Shown here piece after piece: positions 40,588 to 47,957 of a DNA stretch of 64,000 nucleotides; within the stretch, counting starts at the first letter, position 1; every line of letters begins with the position of its first letter. A model generated the notes under the pieces. The model saw only the letters and a list, made by a program, of their open reading frames with translations. It was not told the DNA's origin and made no database searches. Both the position numbers and the translations under genes were made by a program. This DNA comes from Streptomyces sp. NRRL B-3428 (GTDB lineage Bacteria > Actinomycetota > Actinomycetes > Streptomycetales > Streptomycetaceae): NCBI GenBank assembly GCA_000721375.1, contig JOGW01000003.1, positions 562,796 to 626,795 of the forward strand. Direction: 5' to 3'.

Positions 40588-41355
40588 ATGGCACAGCAAG
40601 CAACACCGGTGCGCGAGGCCCGACTTGGGCGGGCCATCGGACAGGAGCTGAACCCGGAGCGTGCGGTCGGCGGAGTGGTGCTGCTGCTCCCGGCCGGCGA
40701 CGAGACCTCCATGCGGCGGGCCCACCCGCTCGCGCTCGCCAACGTGCGCGCGCTCGGGCGCAAGCTGGCCCGCGCCGGGCGCGAGGAAGGCCTGGTCGCG
40801 CATGCCGTGCACTATCGCGTGCGGGGGTGGAACGGTCCTGACGCACAGCCGGCCGCCGATGCGCGCTGGGCGGCGGACGAGGTCGTGCGGCGGTACGGGG
40901 ATGTGCCGATCTGTCTCGCCGGGATCGACATGGGCGGCCGCGCGGCACTGCACGCGGGCGGCCATACGGCCGTCAACTCGGTGCTCGCGCTGGCGCCTTG
41001 GCTGCCCGAGAAGGATGTGGCGCTGGCCCCCGAACCGGTGAAGCAGCTGGTCGGGCGGCGGGTGCTCATCGCGCACGGGACGAATGACGAGCGGACGGAT
41101 CCCGAGCTGTCGTTCCGGTTCGCGGAGCGGCTGAAGAAGGCGAACCGGGACACGGCTCGGTTCGAGGTGCACTCGGACGGGCACGCGATGCTGCAGCACC
41201 GGGCGGAGGTGTTCGCGCTGGCGGTGGATTTCGTGCGGGGGGCGCTGTTCGGGCAGCCCTTCGCCCGGCCGGTGGCGGATGCGTTCGCGGCTCCGCCGCC
41301 TCTCGGGTTGCGGATGCCGCTCGCGTCCGGGTTCGGGCGGGCCCTGATGCGGTGA
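40588..41355 (+). CDS. Alpha/beta-hydrolase with Asp at the nucleophile position
   Basis: A 255-residue alpha/beta-hydrolase-fold protein, ATG 40588. The strand-turn-helix nucleophile elbow, normally G-x-S-x-G, reads LAGIDMGGRAAL, so Asp replaces Ser. The oxyanion region is near VLLLPAGDE. The acid Asp (HGTNDERTDPE) and the His (HSDGHAML) stand at the expected places. An Asp nucleophile is used by haloalkane dehalogenases and epoxide hydrolases; alternatively the protein is non-catalytic. The gene is divergent from add with no shared palindrome control evident. The C-terminal tail is Pro/Ala-rich. Confidence 0.8.
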   Translation: MAQQATPVREARLGRAIGQELNPERAVGGVVLLLPAGDETSMRRAHPLALANVRALGRKLARAGREEGLVAHAVHYRVRGWNGPDAQPAADARWAADEVVRRYGDVPICLAGIDMGGRAALHAGGHTAVNSVLALAPWLPEKDVALAPEPVKQLVGRRVLIAHGTNDERTDPELSFRFAERLKKANRDTARFEVHSDGHAMLQHRAEVFALAVDFVRGALFGQPFARPVADAFAAPPPLGLRMPLASGFGRALMR

Positions 41356-41379
41356 GGGTGCGGGTGAGCGGGGGCTCCA

Positions 41380-42363
41380 CTACGCGAGGAGCCTCCCCTT
41401 CCGCGTGAGCAGGAACCGCTTGAACGCCGCCACCGGCGGCGTGTCCGGGTGGCCCTCCAGCCAGGCGACGCCGATCTCGCGGACCGCGCGCTGACCTGTG
41501 ATCGTCAGCTCGACAACTCCCTTGCGCGGTACGGCCGGCGGGGGCAGCAGGGCCACCCCGAGCCCCACCGCAACCAGCCCCCGCAGCGTCTCCGCCTCCT
41601 CGCCCTCGAAGGCGATACGGGGACGGAAGCCCGCTTCCGCGCACAGGTCGTCGGTGATGCGGCGCAGGCCGTAGCCGGTCTCCAGCATGATGAAGGTCTC
41701 CTCGGCGGCCTCCGCGAGGCGGATGCGTTTGCGGGAGGCGAGGCGATGGTCCTCGGGGACGACCAGGCGCAGGCGCTGTTCGTCCAGGCGGCGGGCCACC
41801 AGATCGGGGGCGTCGGGGACCGGGGAGGTCAGACAGAGGTCCAGCTCGCCGGAGCGCAGATGCTCCAGCATCCACTCGCCGTAGTTCTGGACGAGCGTGA
41901 AGCGCACGCGCGGGTGGTCGGCGCGGAACTCGCGGATCAGCGAGGGGACGGTCTCCGAGCCCATCGTGTGCAGGAAGCCGAAGGCCACCTTGCCGGACTC
42001 GGGGTCCGCGTCCGCCCGTACCGATTCGGCCGCCCTCTCCACCTCGCCGAGCGCGCGCTCCACCGTCGCGAGGAACGTACGGCCCGCCGCCGTGAGCGAG
42101 ACCGTGCGGCCGTGGCGGGCGAACAGGTCGACGCCCAGGTCGCGTTCGAGGCGGACGAGGGCGCGGGAAACCGTGGACTGCGGGACCTGGAGCTGGTGCG
42201 CGGCGCGCGTGACGTGCTCGGCGCGGGCCACCGCGGCGAAGTACGCGAGGCGCGGGGCGAGGACCGCCGACCAGGAGTCGGGGTCCAGTTCGGCGAGCTT
42301 CTGGATGTCTTTTGTGTCACTACTCAGTGACAGTCCCGGCTGTGACCTCTCCTCATGCGCCAT
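41380..42363 (-). CDS. LysR-family transcriptional regulator
   Basis: A 327-residue regulator, ATG 42363 (MAHEERSQPG). After a 35-residue lead, the helix-turn-helix covers about 40-98 (LAYFAAVARAEHVTRAAHQLQVPQSTVSRALVRLERDLGVDLFAR). The effector-binding domain (about 120-320) has the two-lobed LysR pattern KVAFGFLHTMGSETVPSLIREF. It is divergent from the MFS gene with a 62-bp gap, the classical arrangement in which a LysR protein controls the adjacent transporter, so it probably regulates that exporter. Confidence 0.92.
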   Translation of the reverse strand: MAHEERSQPGLSLSSDTKDIQKLAELDPDSWSAVLAPRLAYFAAVARAEHVTRAAHQLQVPQSTVSRALVRLERDLGVDLFARHGRTVSLTAAGRTFLATVERALGEVERAAESVRADADPESGKVAFGFLHTMGSETVPSLIREFRADHPRVRFTLVQNYGEWMLEHLRSGELDLCLTSPVPDAPDLVARRLDEQRLRLVVPEDHRLASRKRIRLAEAAEETFIMLETGYGLRRITDDLCAEAGFRPRIAFEGEEAETLRGLVAVGLGVALLPPPAVPRKGVVELTITGQRAVREIGVAWLEGHPDTPPVAAFKRFLLTRKGRLLA

Positions 42364-42425
42364 GGGAACGATTATGACGAGTTCGTGCATTGGACGCATG
42401 AATCCGGTCGGCCTAATTTCATGGC

Positions 42426-43718
42426 ATGCCTGCCGCCAGTAGCAGGGCATCCGCAGCCCACCCTGCGGATGCCCGTACCCCTCAGTCCCCTGCCCCGACC
42501 GCGGAAGACCACCGGCTCGCGCCCGGGCTCCCCGGCTACCGCCGGATCAGCCTCGCGCTGTTCGCCGCCGGACTCGCCACCTTCGCCCTCCTCTACTCCA
42601 CGCAGGCTCTGCTGCCCGCCATCTCCGGCGAGTTCGCGGTCAGCGCTGACGACGCGAGCTGGACGGTCTCGGCGGCGACCGGGGCGCTCGCCCTCTTCGT
42701 CCTGCCGCTGAGCGCGCTCTCCGAGCGGTTCGGGCGGCGCACCCTGATGACCGTCTCGCTGAGCGTGGCCGTCCTGGTCGGACTGCTCGTCCCCTTCGCG
42801 CCCGACCTGGGATCGCTGGTGGTCCTGCGCGCCGTCCAGGGCGCCGCGCTGGCCGGGCTGCCCGCCTCCGCCATGGCGTATCTCGCGGAGGAGGTACGGC
42901 CGAAGGCGCTGGTCGCCGCGGTCGGTCTGTTCGTCGCGGGCAACAGCATCGGCGGTATGAGCGGCCGTATCCTCGCCGGCTGGATCGCGCAGGCCTGGGG
43001 GTGGCGCGCGGCGCTGCTCGCGGTCGGTCTGATGGCGCTGGTGTGCGGGCTCGCGTTCCGTGCGCTGCTGCCCAAGCCCCGTAACTTCAAGCCCGGTTCA
43101 CTCAACCCCCGCGCCTTGTACGGGACGGTGCGCGGGCATCTGTCGAACCCGCTGCTCGTGCGTCTTTACGCGATCGGCGCGCTGTTCATGACCGTCTTCG
43201 GCGCCGTGTACACCGTGATCGGCTACCGCCTTGTCGGCGAGCCCTTCAACCTTCCGCAGGGCATCGTCGGCTCGATCTTCCTCGTCTATCTGGTCGGTAC
43301 GGTCTCGTCCGCCACCGCGGGCAGGCTCGTCGGCCGGCTCGGACGGCGCGGTGCGCTCTACCTCGCGGTCGGTACGACGGCCTCGGGGCTGCTGCTCTCG
43401 CTCACCGACTCGCTCGTGGGCATCCTGCTCGGGCTCGTCCTGATCACGGCCGGGTTCTTCGCGGGTCACGCCGTGGCGTCCTCGTCGGTGAGCCGGACCG
43501 CGACCACGGGCCGCGCGCAGGCATCGGCGCTCTACCAGTCCGCGTACTACATCGGCTCCAGCGCGGGCGGCACTCTCGGCGCGCTCGCCTTCCACGCGGG
43601 CGGCTGGCCGGCCACCGTCGTGCTCGGTCTCGTCGCGGTGCTCGGCGTGGTGTCGGTGACGCTCTACGGGTCGCATGCGGCGCGTGTGGAGCGGCGGATG
43701 CCCGCTGTCGCCCACTGA
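42426..43718 (+). CDS. MFS transporter (YnfM-like)
   Basis: A 430-residue 12-helix major facilitator, ATG 42426. The motif-A loop between helices 2 and 3 reads PLSALSERFGRRTLMT. YSTQALLPAISGEFAVS is typical of the YnfM/arabinose-efflux-like group. VVLRAVQGAALAGLPASAMAYL is helix 4. The N-terminal 35 residues are hydrophilic. It probably exports a small organic compound under control of the divergent LysR regulator. The substrate cannot be deduced. Confidence 0.9.
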   Translation: MPAASSRASAAHPADARTPQSPAPTAEDHRLAPGLPGYRRISLALFAAGLATFALLYSTQALLPAISGEFAVSADDASWTVSAATGALALFVLPLSALSERFGRRTLMTVSLSVAVLVGLLVPFAPDLGSLVVLRAVQGAALAGLPASAMAYLAEEVRPKALVAAVGLFVAGNSIGGMSGRILAGWIAQAWGWRAALLAVGLMALVCGLAFRALLPKPRNFKPGSLNPRALYGTVRGHLSNPLLVRLYAIGALFMTVFGAVYTVIGYRLVGEPFNLPQGIVGSIFLVYLVGTVSSATAGRLVGRLGRRGALYLAVGTTASGLLLSLTDSLVGILLGLVLITAGFFAGHAVASSSVSRTATTGRAQASALYQSAYYIGSSAGGTLGALAFHAGGWPATVVLGLVAVLGVVSVTLYGSHAARVERRMPAVAH

Positions 43719-43774
43719 GTGATGAAGTGAGCCGAACTGGCCCTGTTTTCCCTTGAATTGGCTTCGATTTCCGT

Positions 43775-43802
43775 GCAACTACGGCTACTTCACAACCGTC
43801 CT
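43775..43802 (+). promoter_or_regulatory. Possible ECF promoter of the second L,D-transpeptidase
   Basis: GCAACT (43775-43780), 16 bp, then CGTCCT (43797-43802) resembles an AAC/CGTC ECF promoter. It would give a leader of about 34 nt. Confidence 0.35.
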
Positions 43803-43843
43803 ACCAGCACAGGGAACACACTGCGCCGGAAGGGACGACGGGT

Positions 43844-44545
43844 ATGCGGAGAAAGACCCGGAGAGCAGCCGCTGCGACGGGGGTCGCGGCAATGGTGGTA
43901 CCGCTGAGCCTGGCGTTGAGCGCCGGCACGGCGAACGCCGCCTCCTGTACTACGAGCACGGGCCCGTACCAGAAGCAGGTCGAGAAGTTCCTCGGCCGCA
44001 CGGTGGACGGGAAGCAGTCCTCAGGAGACTGCATAGCGATACGCGCGTTCCAGACGAAGCACCTCATCAAGCCGAACATCGGATACGCGGGTCCCGTCAC
44101 GTGGGGCGTGATGAACCTGATGAACAAGCAGAAGGCCGTCATCGCCGCCAAGAACCCCAACAAGGCGGGCAAGTGCCCGACCAACAAGGGCCGGATCGCC
44201 TGTGTGGACCTGACCCTGCAGCTCAGCTGGATCCAGGACGGCTCCAAGCTGAAGTACGGGCCCGTGCCGGTGCGGACCGGGCGCAACGGGGCGGAGACCA
44301 GGACCGGCGCGAAGAAGATCTATCTGCGCAAGCTCAACCACTGGTCGACGATCTACCACGTGTGGATGCCGTACACGCAGTTCTTCGACGGCGGGATCGC
44401 CTTCCACCAGGTCGACAAGAGCGTCTGGTCGCCGCCGGGTTCGGGCGGCTGCGTGAACATGCGCAAGGCGGACGCACAGAAGTACTGGAGCATGCTGAAG
44501 ACCGGCGACGACGTGTACGTGTACGGGCGCAAGCCCGGTACGTGA
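43844..44545 (+). CDS. Secreted L,D-transpeptidase with peptidoglycan-binding domain
   Basis: A 233-residue exported enzyme, ATG 43844 after GGAAGGGACGA. The signal peptide ends in GTANAAS (about residue 33). A short peptidoglycan-binding domain (about 35-95, YQKQVEKFLGRTVDGKQSSGDCIAIRAFQTKHLI) has a disulfide-forming Cys pair. The YkuD domain covers about 115-230, with the catalytic His in GIAFHQVDKS and Cys in PPGSGGCVNMR. The consensus HG before Cys is replaced by GG. It makes 3-3 cross-links or anchors proteins. It differs from the Ig-type lipoprotein enzyme at 893 in lacking Ig domains and a lipobox. Confidence 0.9.
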   Translation: MRRKTRRAAAATGVAAMVVPLSLALSAGTANAASCTTSTGPYQKQVEKFLGRTVDGKQSSGDCIAIRAFQTKHLIKPNIGYAGPVTWGVMNLMNKQKAVIAAKNPNKAGKCPTNKGRIACVDLTLQLSWIQDGSKLKYGPVPVRTGRNGAETRTGAKKIYLRKLNHWSTIYHVWMPYTQFFDGGIAFHQVDKSVWSPPGSGGCVNMRKADAQKYWSMLKTGDDVYVYGRKPGT

Positions 44546-44603
44546 CGGTCTCGTCCTGCCCAACTGTCAAGGGGCGGGACGGGTTTTCCCTGCTCACGGG
44601 CGA

Positions 44604-44626
44604 TTGTCAGTGGGGCCCTGTAGCTT
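44604..44626 (+). promoter_or_regulatory. RecA-independent DNA-damage (PafBC/RecA-NDp) promoter
   Basis: TTGTCAGTG (44604-44612), 8 bp, TAGCTT (44621-44626) is a full match to the RecA-NDp consensus tTGTCRgtg-N8-TAnnnT known from mycobacteria. It is 38 bp upstream of the SigG-like gene. In M. tuberculosis sigG is induced by DNA damage. Confidence 0.8.
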
Positions 44627-44664
44627 TCGAAGTGCTGGTGTCGAGGGCAACAGGGGTGGACCCA

Positions 44665-45675
44665 ATGACGGGATCGTCGGAGATGAGCGGTGCGGCAGCG
44701 GGGACCAGGGAGGACCTGGACCTGCGGATGGAGAAGCACCGGACCGAGCTGACCGGGTACTGCTACCGGATGCTCGGTTCGGGCTTCGAGGCCGAGGACG
44801 CGGTGCAGGACACGTTCGTGCGTGCGTGGCGTGCGTACGACAAGTTCGAGGGCCGCTCCTCGCTGCGCTCCTGGCTGTACCGCATCGCGACCAATGTGTG
44901 CCTGGACATGCTGAACGCGGGGAACAAGCGGGCCCGCCCGATGGACCTCACCGAGCAGGCGCACCAGGCGACCGCCGTGCTCAACGAGCGCTCGGAGCTC
45001 ACCTGGCTCGAGCCGGTCCCGGACGGCCGCATCCTGCCCTCGTCGGCCGACCCGGCGGAGACGGCCGTGGCGCGCGAGACCGTGCGCCTGGCCTTCGTCG
45101 CGGCGCTGCAGCACCTGCCGGCCAAGCAGCGCGCGGTGCTGATCCTGCGCGAGGTCCTGGCCTGGAAGGCCAGCGAGGTGGCCGAGCTGCTCGACACCTC
45201 GGTGGCTTCGGTGAACAGTGCGCTGCAGCGGGCGCGGGCCACGCTCTCGGACACGGGCGGGGTCAGGGAGACGGACACCGTCGACCCGCTCGACGACGAC
45301 CAGCAGAAGCTGCTCGACCGCTATGTGGCGGCCTTCGAGGGCTATGACATGGAAGCGCTGACGTCCCTGCTCCACGAGGACGCGATCATGTCCATGCCGC
45401 CGTACGACCTGTGGCTCGTCGGCCACGAGGACATCGTCAACTGGCATCTGGTCCAGGGCGGCAAGTGCCGCGACGGAAAGCTCATCGCGACGATCGCGAA
45501 CGGCACGCCGGCGTTCGGCCAGTACCACCTGGAGGAGGACGGCTCGTACTCCCCCTGGGCGCTGCAGGTCATCGAGATCACGGACGGAAAGATCTCGGGG
45601 CTCAACGCGTTCCTGGACACGAAGCGGTGGTTCCCGCTGTTCGGACTCCCGGAGAAGCTGCCCGCGGGGGCGTAG
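44665..45675 (+). CDS. SigG-like ECF sigma factor with C-terminal SnoaL-like domain
   Basis: A 336-residue sigma factor of the TIGR02960/SigG group. ATG 44665 is preferred over GTG 44656. Region 2 (about 25-95) has GYCYRMLGSGFEAEDAVQDTFVRAWRAYDKFEG. Region 4 (about 145-200) has LPAKQRAVLILREVLAWKASEVAELLDTSVASVNSALQRAR. The C-terminal third (about 215-330) is a SnoaL/NTF2-like domain (DRYVAAFEGYDMEALTSLLHEDAIMSMPPY), which in such sigma factors replaces a separate anti-sigma factor as the control module. A DNA-damage promoter lies upstream. It is followed by a terminator and a STAS gene. Confidence 0.92.
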   Translation: MTGSSEMSGAAAGTREDLDLRMEKHRTELTGYCYRMLGSGFEAEDAVQDTFVRAWRAYDKFEGRSSLRSWLYRIATNVCLDMLNAGNKRARPMDLTEQAHQATAVLNERSELTWLEPVPDGRILPSSADPAETAVARETVRLAFVAALQHLPAKQRAVLILREVLAWKASEVAELLDTSVASVNSALQRARATLSDTGGVRETDTVDPLDDDQQKLLDRYVAAFEGYDMEALTSLLHEDAIMSMPPYDLWLVGHEDIVNWHLVQGGKCRDGKLIATIANGTPAFGQYHLEEDGSYSPWALQVIEITDGKISGLNAFLDTKRWFPLFGLPEKLPAGA

Positions 45676-45697
45676 CGCTGTGCGGGCGGTCCGCCCG

Positions 45698-45720
45698 GGC
45701 GCCGATGAGTTTTCGGCGCC
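45698..45720. terminator. Hairpin between the SigG-like and STAS genes
   Basis: GGCGCCGA (45698-45705) pairs with TCGGCGCC (45713-45720) across a 7-nt T-rich loop, 22 bp beyond the sigma stop. Confidence 0.6.
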
Positions 45721-45737
45721 GGGGCGGTCTGCCCTGC

Positions 45738-46034
45738 ATGACTACCGTTGAGCCCATCGTCGTCCGCCTCGCCGCGCCTCTGACCCGTGCCGAGGTTCCG
45801 CAGCTCTGTGAGCACCTCCGGGGCCAGCTGGAGCTGACGGGCGCGATGGAGGTGGTGGTGGACGCACTCGCCCTGCACCATGCGGGCCAGGCGGACTTCG
45901 CGGTCATCGACGCCCTGGCCCGCCTACGCCTCACGGCCCGCAGAGCCGGCGTGGGGATACGGATCAGGGATCCGGGGCCGGCGTTGGTGCGGTTGCTTCA
46001 ACTGGCCGGGTTGGCCGAGACGTTGGGGGTGTGA
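45738..46034 (+). CDS. STAS-domain protein (anti-sigma factor antagonist-like)
   Basis: A 98-residue single-domain protein, ATG 45738. It follows the STAS pattern: strand VVRLAAPLTRAEV, helix PQLCEHLRGQL, strand GAMEVVVDALA, helix, GVGIRIRDPGP and VRLLQLAGLAETLGV, the usual ending. The segment that normally reads DSSG, whose Ser is phosphorylated by an anti-sigma kinase, here reads HHAGQADFAVID with no Ser or Thr. Control by phosphorylation at that place is therefore unlikely. It may bind a partner constitutively. It lies 63 bp downstream of the SigG-like gene across a hairpin. Confidence 0.8.
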   Translation: MTTVEPIVVRLAAPLTRAEVPQLCEHLRGQLELTGAMEVVVDALALHHAGQADFAVIDALARLRLTARRAGVGIRIRDPGPALVRLLQLAGLAETLGV

Positions 46035-46062
46035 CCCGGCCCCTGCGGTGCACTTCAGCCCC

Positions 46063-46093
46063 CTGCGGCGCTTGAGCAGATCCGAACGAAGTT
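46063..46093. repeat. 31-bp dispersed repeat, copy 2
   Basis: This is 30/31 identical to 7730-7760. Here the dyad ATCCGAAC-GAA-GTTCGGAT is perfect and could fold in RNA. It lies just after the STAS gene. Confidence 0.7.
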
Positions 46094-46138
46094 CGGATGC
46101 GGGGGTCCGGGGGCGAAGCCCAGGTTTCGGGAAGGGGC

Positions 46139-46166
46139 GGGGTGGGGGAAAAATCTCCCCCACCCC
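46139..46166. terminator. Bidirectional terminator between STAS and deoA genes
   Basis: GGGGTGGGGGA (46139-46149) pairs perfectly with 46156-46166 around an A-rich 6-nt loop. It is 8 bp from the deoA stop. Confidence 0.8.
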
Positions 46167-46174
46167 GAGGGGGA

Positions 46175-47452
46175 CTAAGCGATCCGGTCAAGCACGATCG
46201 GGGACGGAGTGAAGTCCGTACCCGCCGGCGCGACGTCGAACGCCGAGGACAGCGACTCCAGGGCGTACTCGAACCGCTCCGGCGTGTCCGTGTGCAGCGT
46301 CATCAGGGGCGCACCGGCCTGAACCGTCTCCCCCGGCTTCGCGTGCAGCTCGACACCCGCCGCAGCCTGCACCGGGTCCTCCTTGCGCGCACGCCCTGCG
46401 CCCAGCCGCCACGCCGCGACACCCACGTCGTACGCGTCGAGACGGGTGAGCACACCCGAGGACGGCGCCGTGATGACGTGCTGCTCACGCGACGTGGGCA
46501 GAGCCGCGTCCGGGTCACCACCCTGCGCCGCGATCATGCGACGCCACACGTCCATGGCCGAGCCGTCCGCAAGCGCCTTCGCCGGGTCGGCATCCTTCAC
46601 ACCCGCCGCGTCGAGCATCTCGCGCGCGAGGGCGAGGGTCAGCTCGACCACGTCGGCCGGGCCGCCACCCGCCAACACCTCGACGGACTCGCGGACTTCG
46701 AGCGCGTTACCGGCCGTGAGACCGAGCGGCGTGGACATGTCGGTGAGCAGCGCCACCGTCCGTACACCACTGTCCGTGCCCAACTCGACCATCGTCGAGG
46801 CGAGTTCACGGGCGTCCTCGATGTTCTTCATGAAGGCGCCGGAGCCGACCTTGACGTCGAGGACCAGCGAGCCCGTGCCCTCGGCGATCTTCTTCGACAT
46901 GATCGAAGAGGCGATCAGGGGGATGGACTCGACGGTCCCGGTGACGTCACGCAGGGCGTAGAGCTTCTTGTCGGCCGGAGCCAGACCGTCGCCCGCCGCG
47001 CAGATCACCGCGCCGGTCGAGTCGAGTACGTCGAGCATCTCGGCGTTGGAGAGCAGCGCGCGCCAGCCCGGGATGGACTCCAGCTTGTCGAGGGTGCCAC
47101 CGGTGTGGCCGAGGCCGCGCCCGCTGAGCTGCGGGACAGCCGCGCCGCAGGCCGCGACGAGCGGAGCGAGAGGGAGCGTGATCTTGTCGCCGACGCCACC
47201 CGTGGAGTGCTTGTCGGCGGTGGGGCGGGAGAGGGAGTCCCACGACATGCGCTCGCCGGACGCGATCATCGCCGCCGTCCAGCGGGCGATCTCGCGGCGG
47301 TTCATGCCGTTGAGGAGGATGGCCATGTTGAGGGCGGCCATCTGGTAGTCGGCGACGGTGCCGTTGGTGTACGCGTCGATGACCCAGTCGATCTGCTCGG
47401 GGGTCAGCTCCCCCCGGTCCCGCTTGGCTCGGATGACGGTGATGGCGTCCAT
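46175..47452 (-). CDS. deoA: Thymidine (pyrimidine-nucleoside) phosphorylase
   Basis: Cleaves thymidine, deoxyuridine and perhaps uridine with phosphate to base plus (deoxy)ribose 1-phosphate. The 425-residue product starts at ATG 47452. Motifs: NGMNRREIARWTAAM, the phosphate site TADKHSTGGVGDK (about 82-94), SGRGLGHTGGTLDKLESIPG (about 114-133), SIMSKKIAEG and DVKVGSGAFM, and a C-terminal alpha/beta domain with GAGRARKEDPVQ. It is the last gene of the import/catabolism block. 103 bp separate it from cdd, with a 20-bp tandem repeat and CAGTG microrepeats in between but no clear terminator. Confidence 0.96.
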   Translation of the reverse strand: MDAITVIRAKRDRGELTPEQIDWVIDAYTNGTVADYQMAALNMAILLNGMNRREIARWTAAMIASGERMSWDSLSRPTADKHSTGGVGDKITLPLAPLVAACGAAVPQLSGRGLGHTGGTLDKLESIPGWRALLSNAEMLDVLDSTGAVICAAGDGLAPADKKLYALRDVTGTVESIPLIASSIMSKKIAEGTGSLVLDVKVGSGAFMKNIEDARELASTMVELGTDSGVRTVALLTDMSTPLGLTAGNALEVRESVEVLAGGGPADVVELTLALAREMLDAAGVKDADPAKALADGSAMDVWRRMIAAQGGDPDAALPTSREQHVITAPSSGVLTRLDAYDVGVAAWRLGAGRARKEDPVQAAAGVELHAKPGETVQAGAPLMTLHTDTPERFEYALESLSSAFDVAPAGTDFTPSPIVLDRIA

Positions 47453-47514
47453 GGGGCCTTCCTCGTTGTGCAGTGCAGTGCGGTGCGGTGCGTGCCGTAC
47501 AGGTGAGTCGGTAA

Positions 47515-47574
47515 GTCAGTGCTGCATGAGGTGAGTCAGTGCTGCTTGAGGCGAGTCAGTGCTGCTTCAGGTGA
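47515..47574. repeat. Three 20-bp tandem repeats containing the cdd stop codon
   Basis: Units at 47515, 47535 and 47555 have an exact 20-bp period with one to three differences. The last unit encodes the C-terminal Leu-Lys-Gln-His-stop of cdd on the minus strand, so codons and stop are triplicated into the cdd-deoA gap. A CAGTG/CGGTG microrepeat (47471-47490) lies further toward deoA. Confidence 0.88.
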
Positions 47575-47957
47575 TCCGGCCCGAACGCCTGCGGCAGCAT
47601 CGCCGACAGGGGCAGGACCCCCTCAGGGGTCTCCACGAGCAGCTCGGGCCCGCCGAACTCGTAAAGGAGCTGGCGGCAGCGGCCGCACGGGACCAGGACG
47701 GCGCCCGTGCCGTCGACGCACGTGAAGTGCGTCAGACGGCCGCCGCCTCCCGCGGCCAGCGACGAGACGAGGCCGCACTCGGCGCACAGCCCGAGCCCGT
47801 ACGAGGCGTTCTCGACGTTGCAGCCCGTGACCACCCGGCCGTCGGAGACGAGCGCCGCCGCTCCGACCGGATAGTTCGAATACGGGGCGTAGGCCCGGGA
47901 CATCGCGTCCCGGGCCTGCGCACGAAGGGCCTCCCAGTCGAAGGGAGGCGGGGTCAC
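47556..47957 (-). CDS. cdd: Cytidine deaminase
   Basis: Converts (deoxy)cytidine to (deoxy)uridine. The 133-residue product is of the small tetrameric type with three zinc-binding cysteines: catalytic Glu and first Cys in GLCAECGLV (about 56-64) and the pair in VPCGRCRQLL (about 90-99). PYSNYPVGAA and GCNVENASYG bind the substrate. GTG 47957 overlaps the upstream permease stop as GTGA, so cdd is translationally coupled to the transporter genes. The C-terminus lies in a 20-bp tandem repeat. Confidence 0.95.
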   Translation of the reverse strand: MTPPPFDWEALRAQARDAMSRAYAPYSNYPVGAAALVSDGRVVTGCNVENASYGLGLCAECGLVSSLAAGGGGRLTHFTCVDGTGAVLVPCGRCRQLLYEFGGPELLVETPEGVLPLSAMLPQAFGPDHLKQH

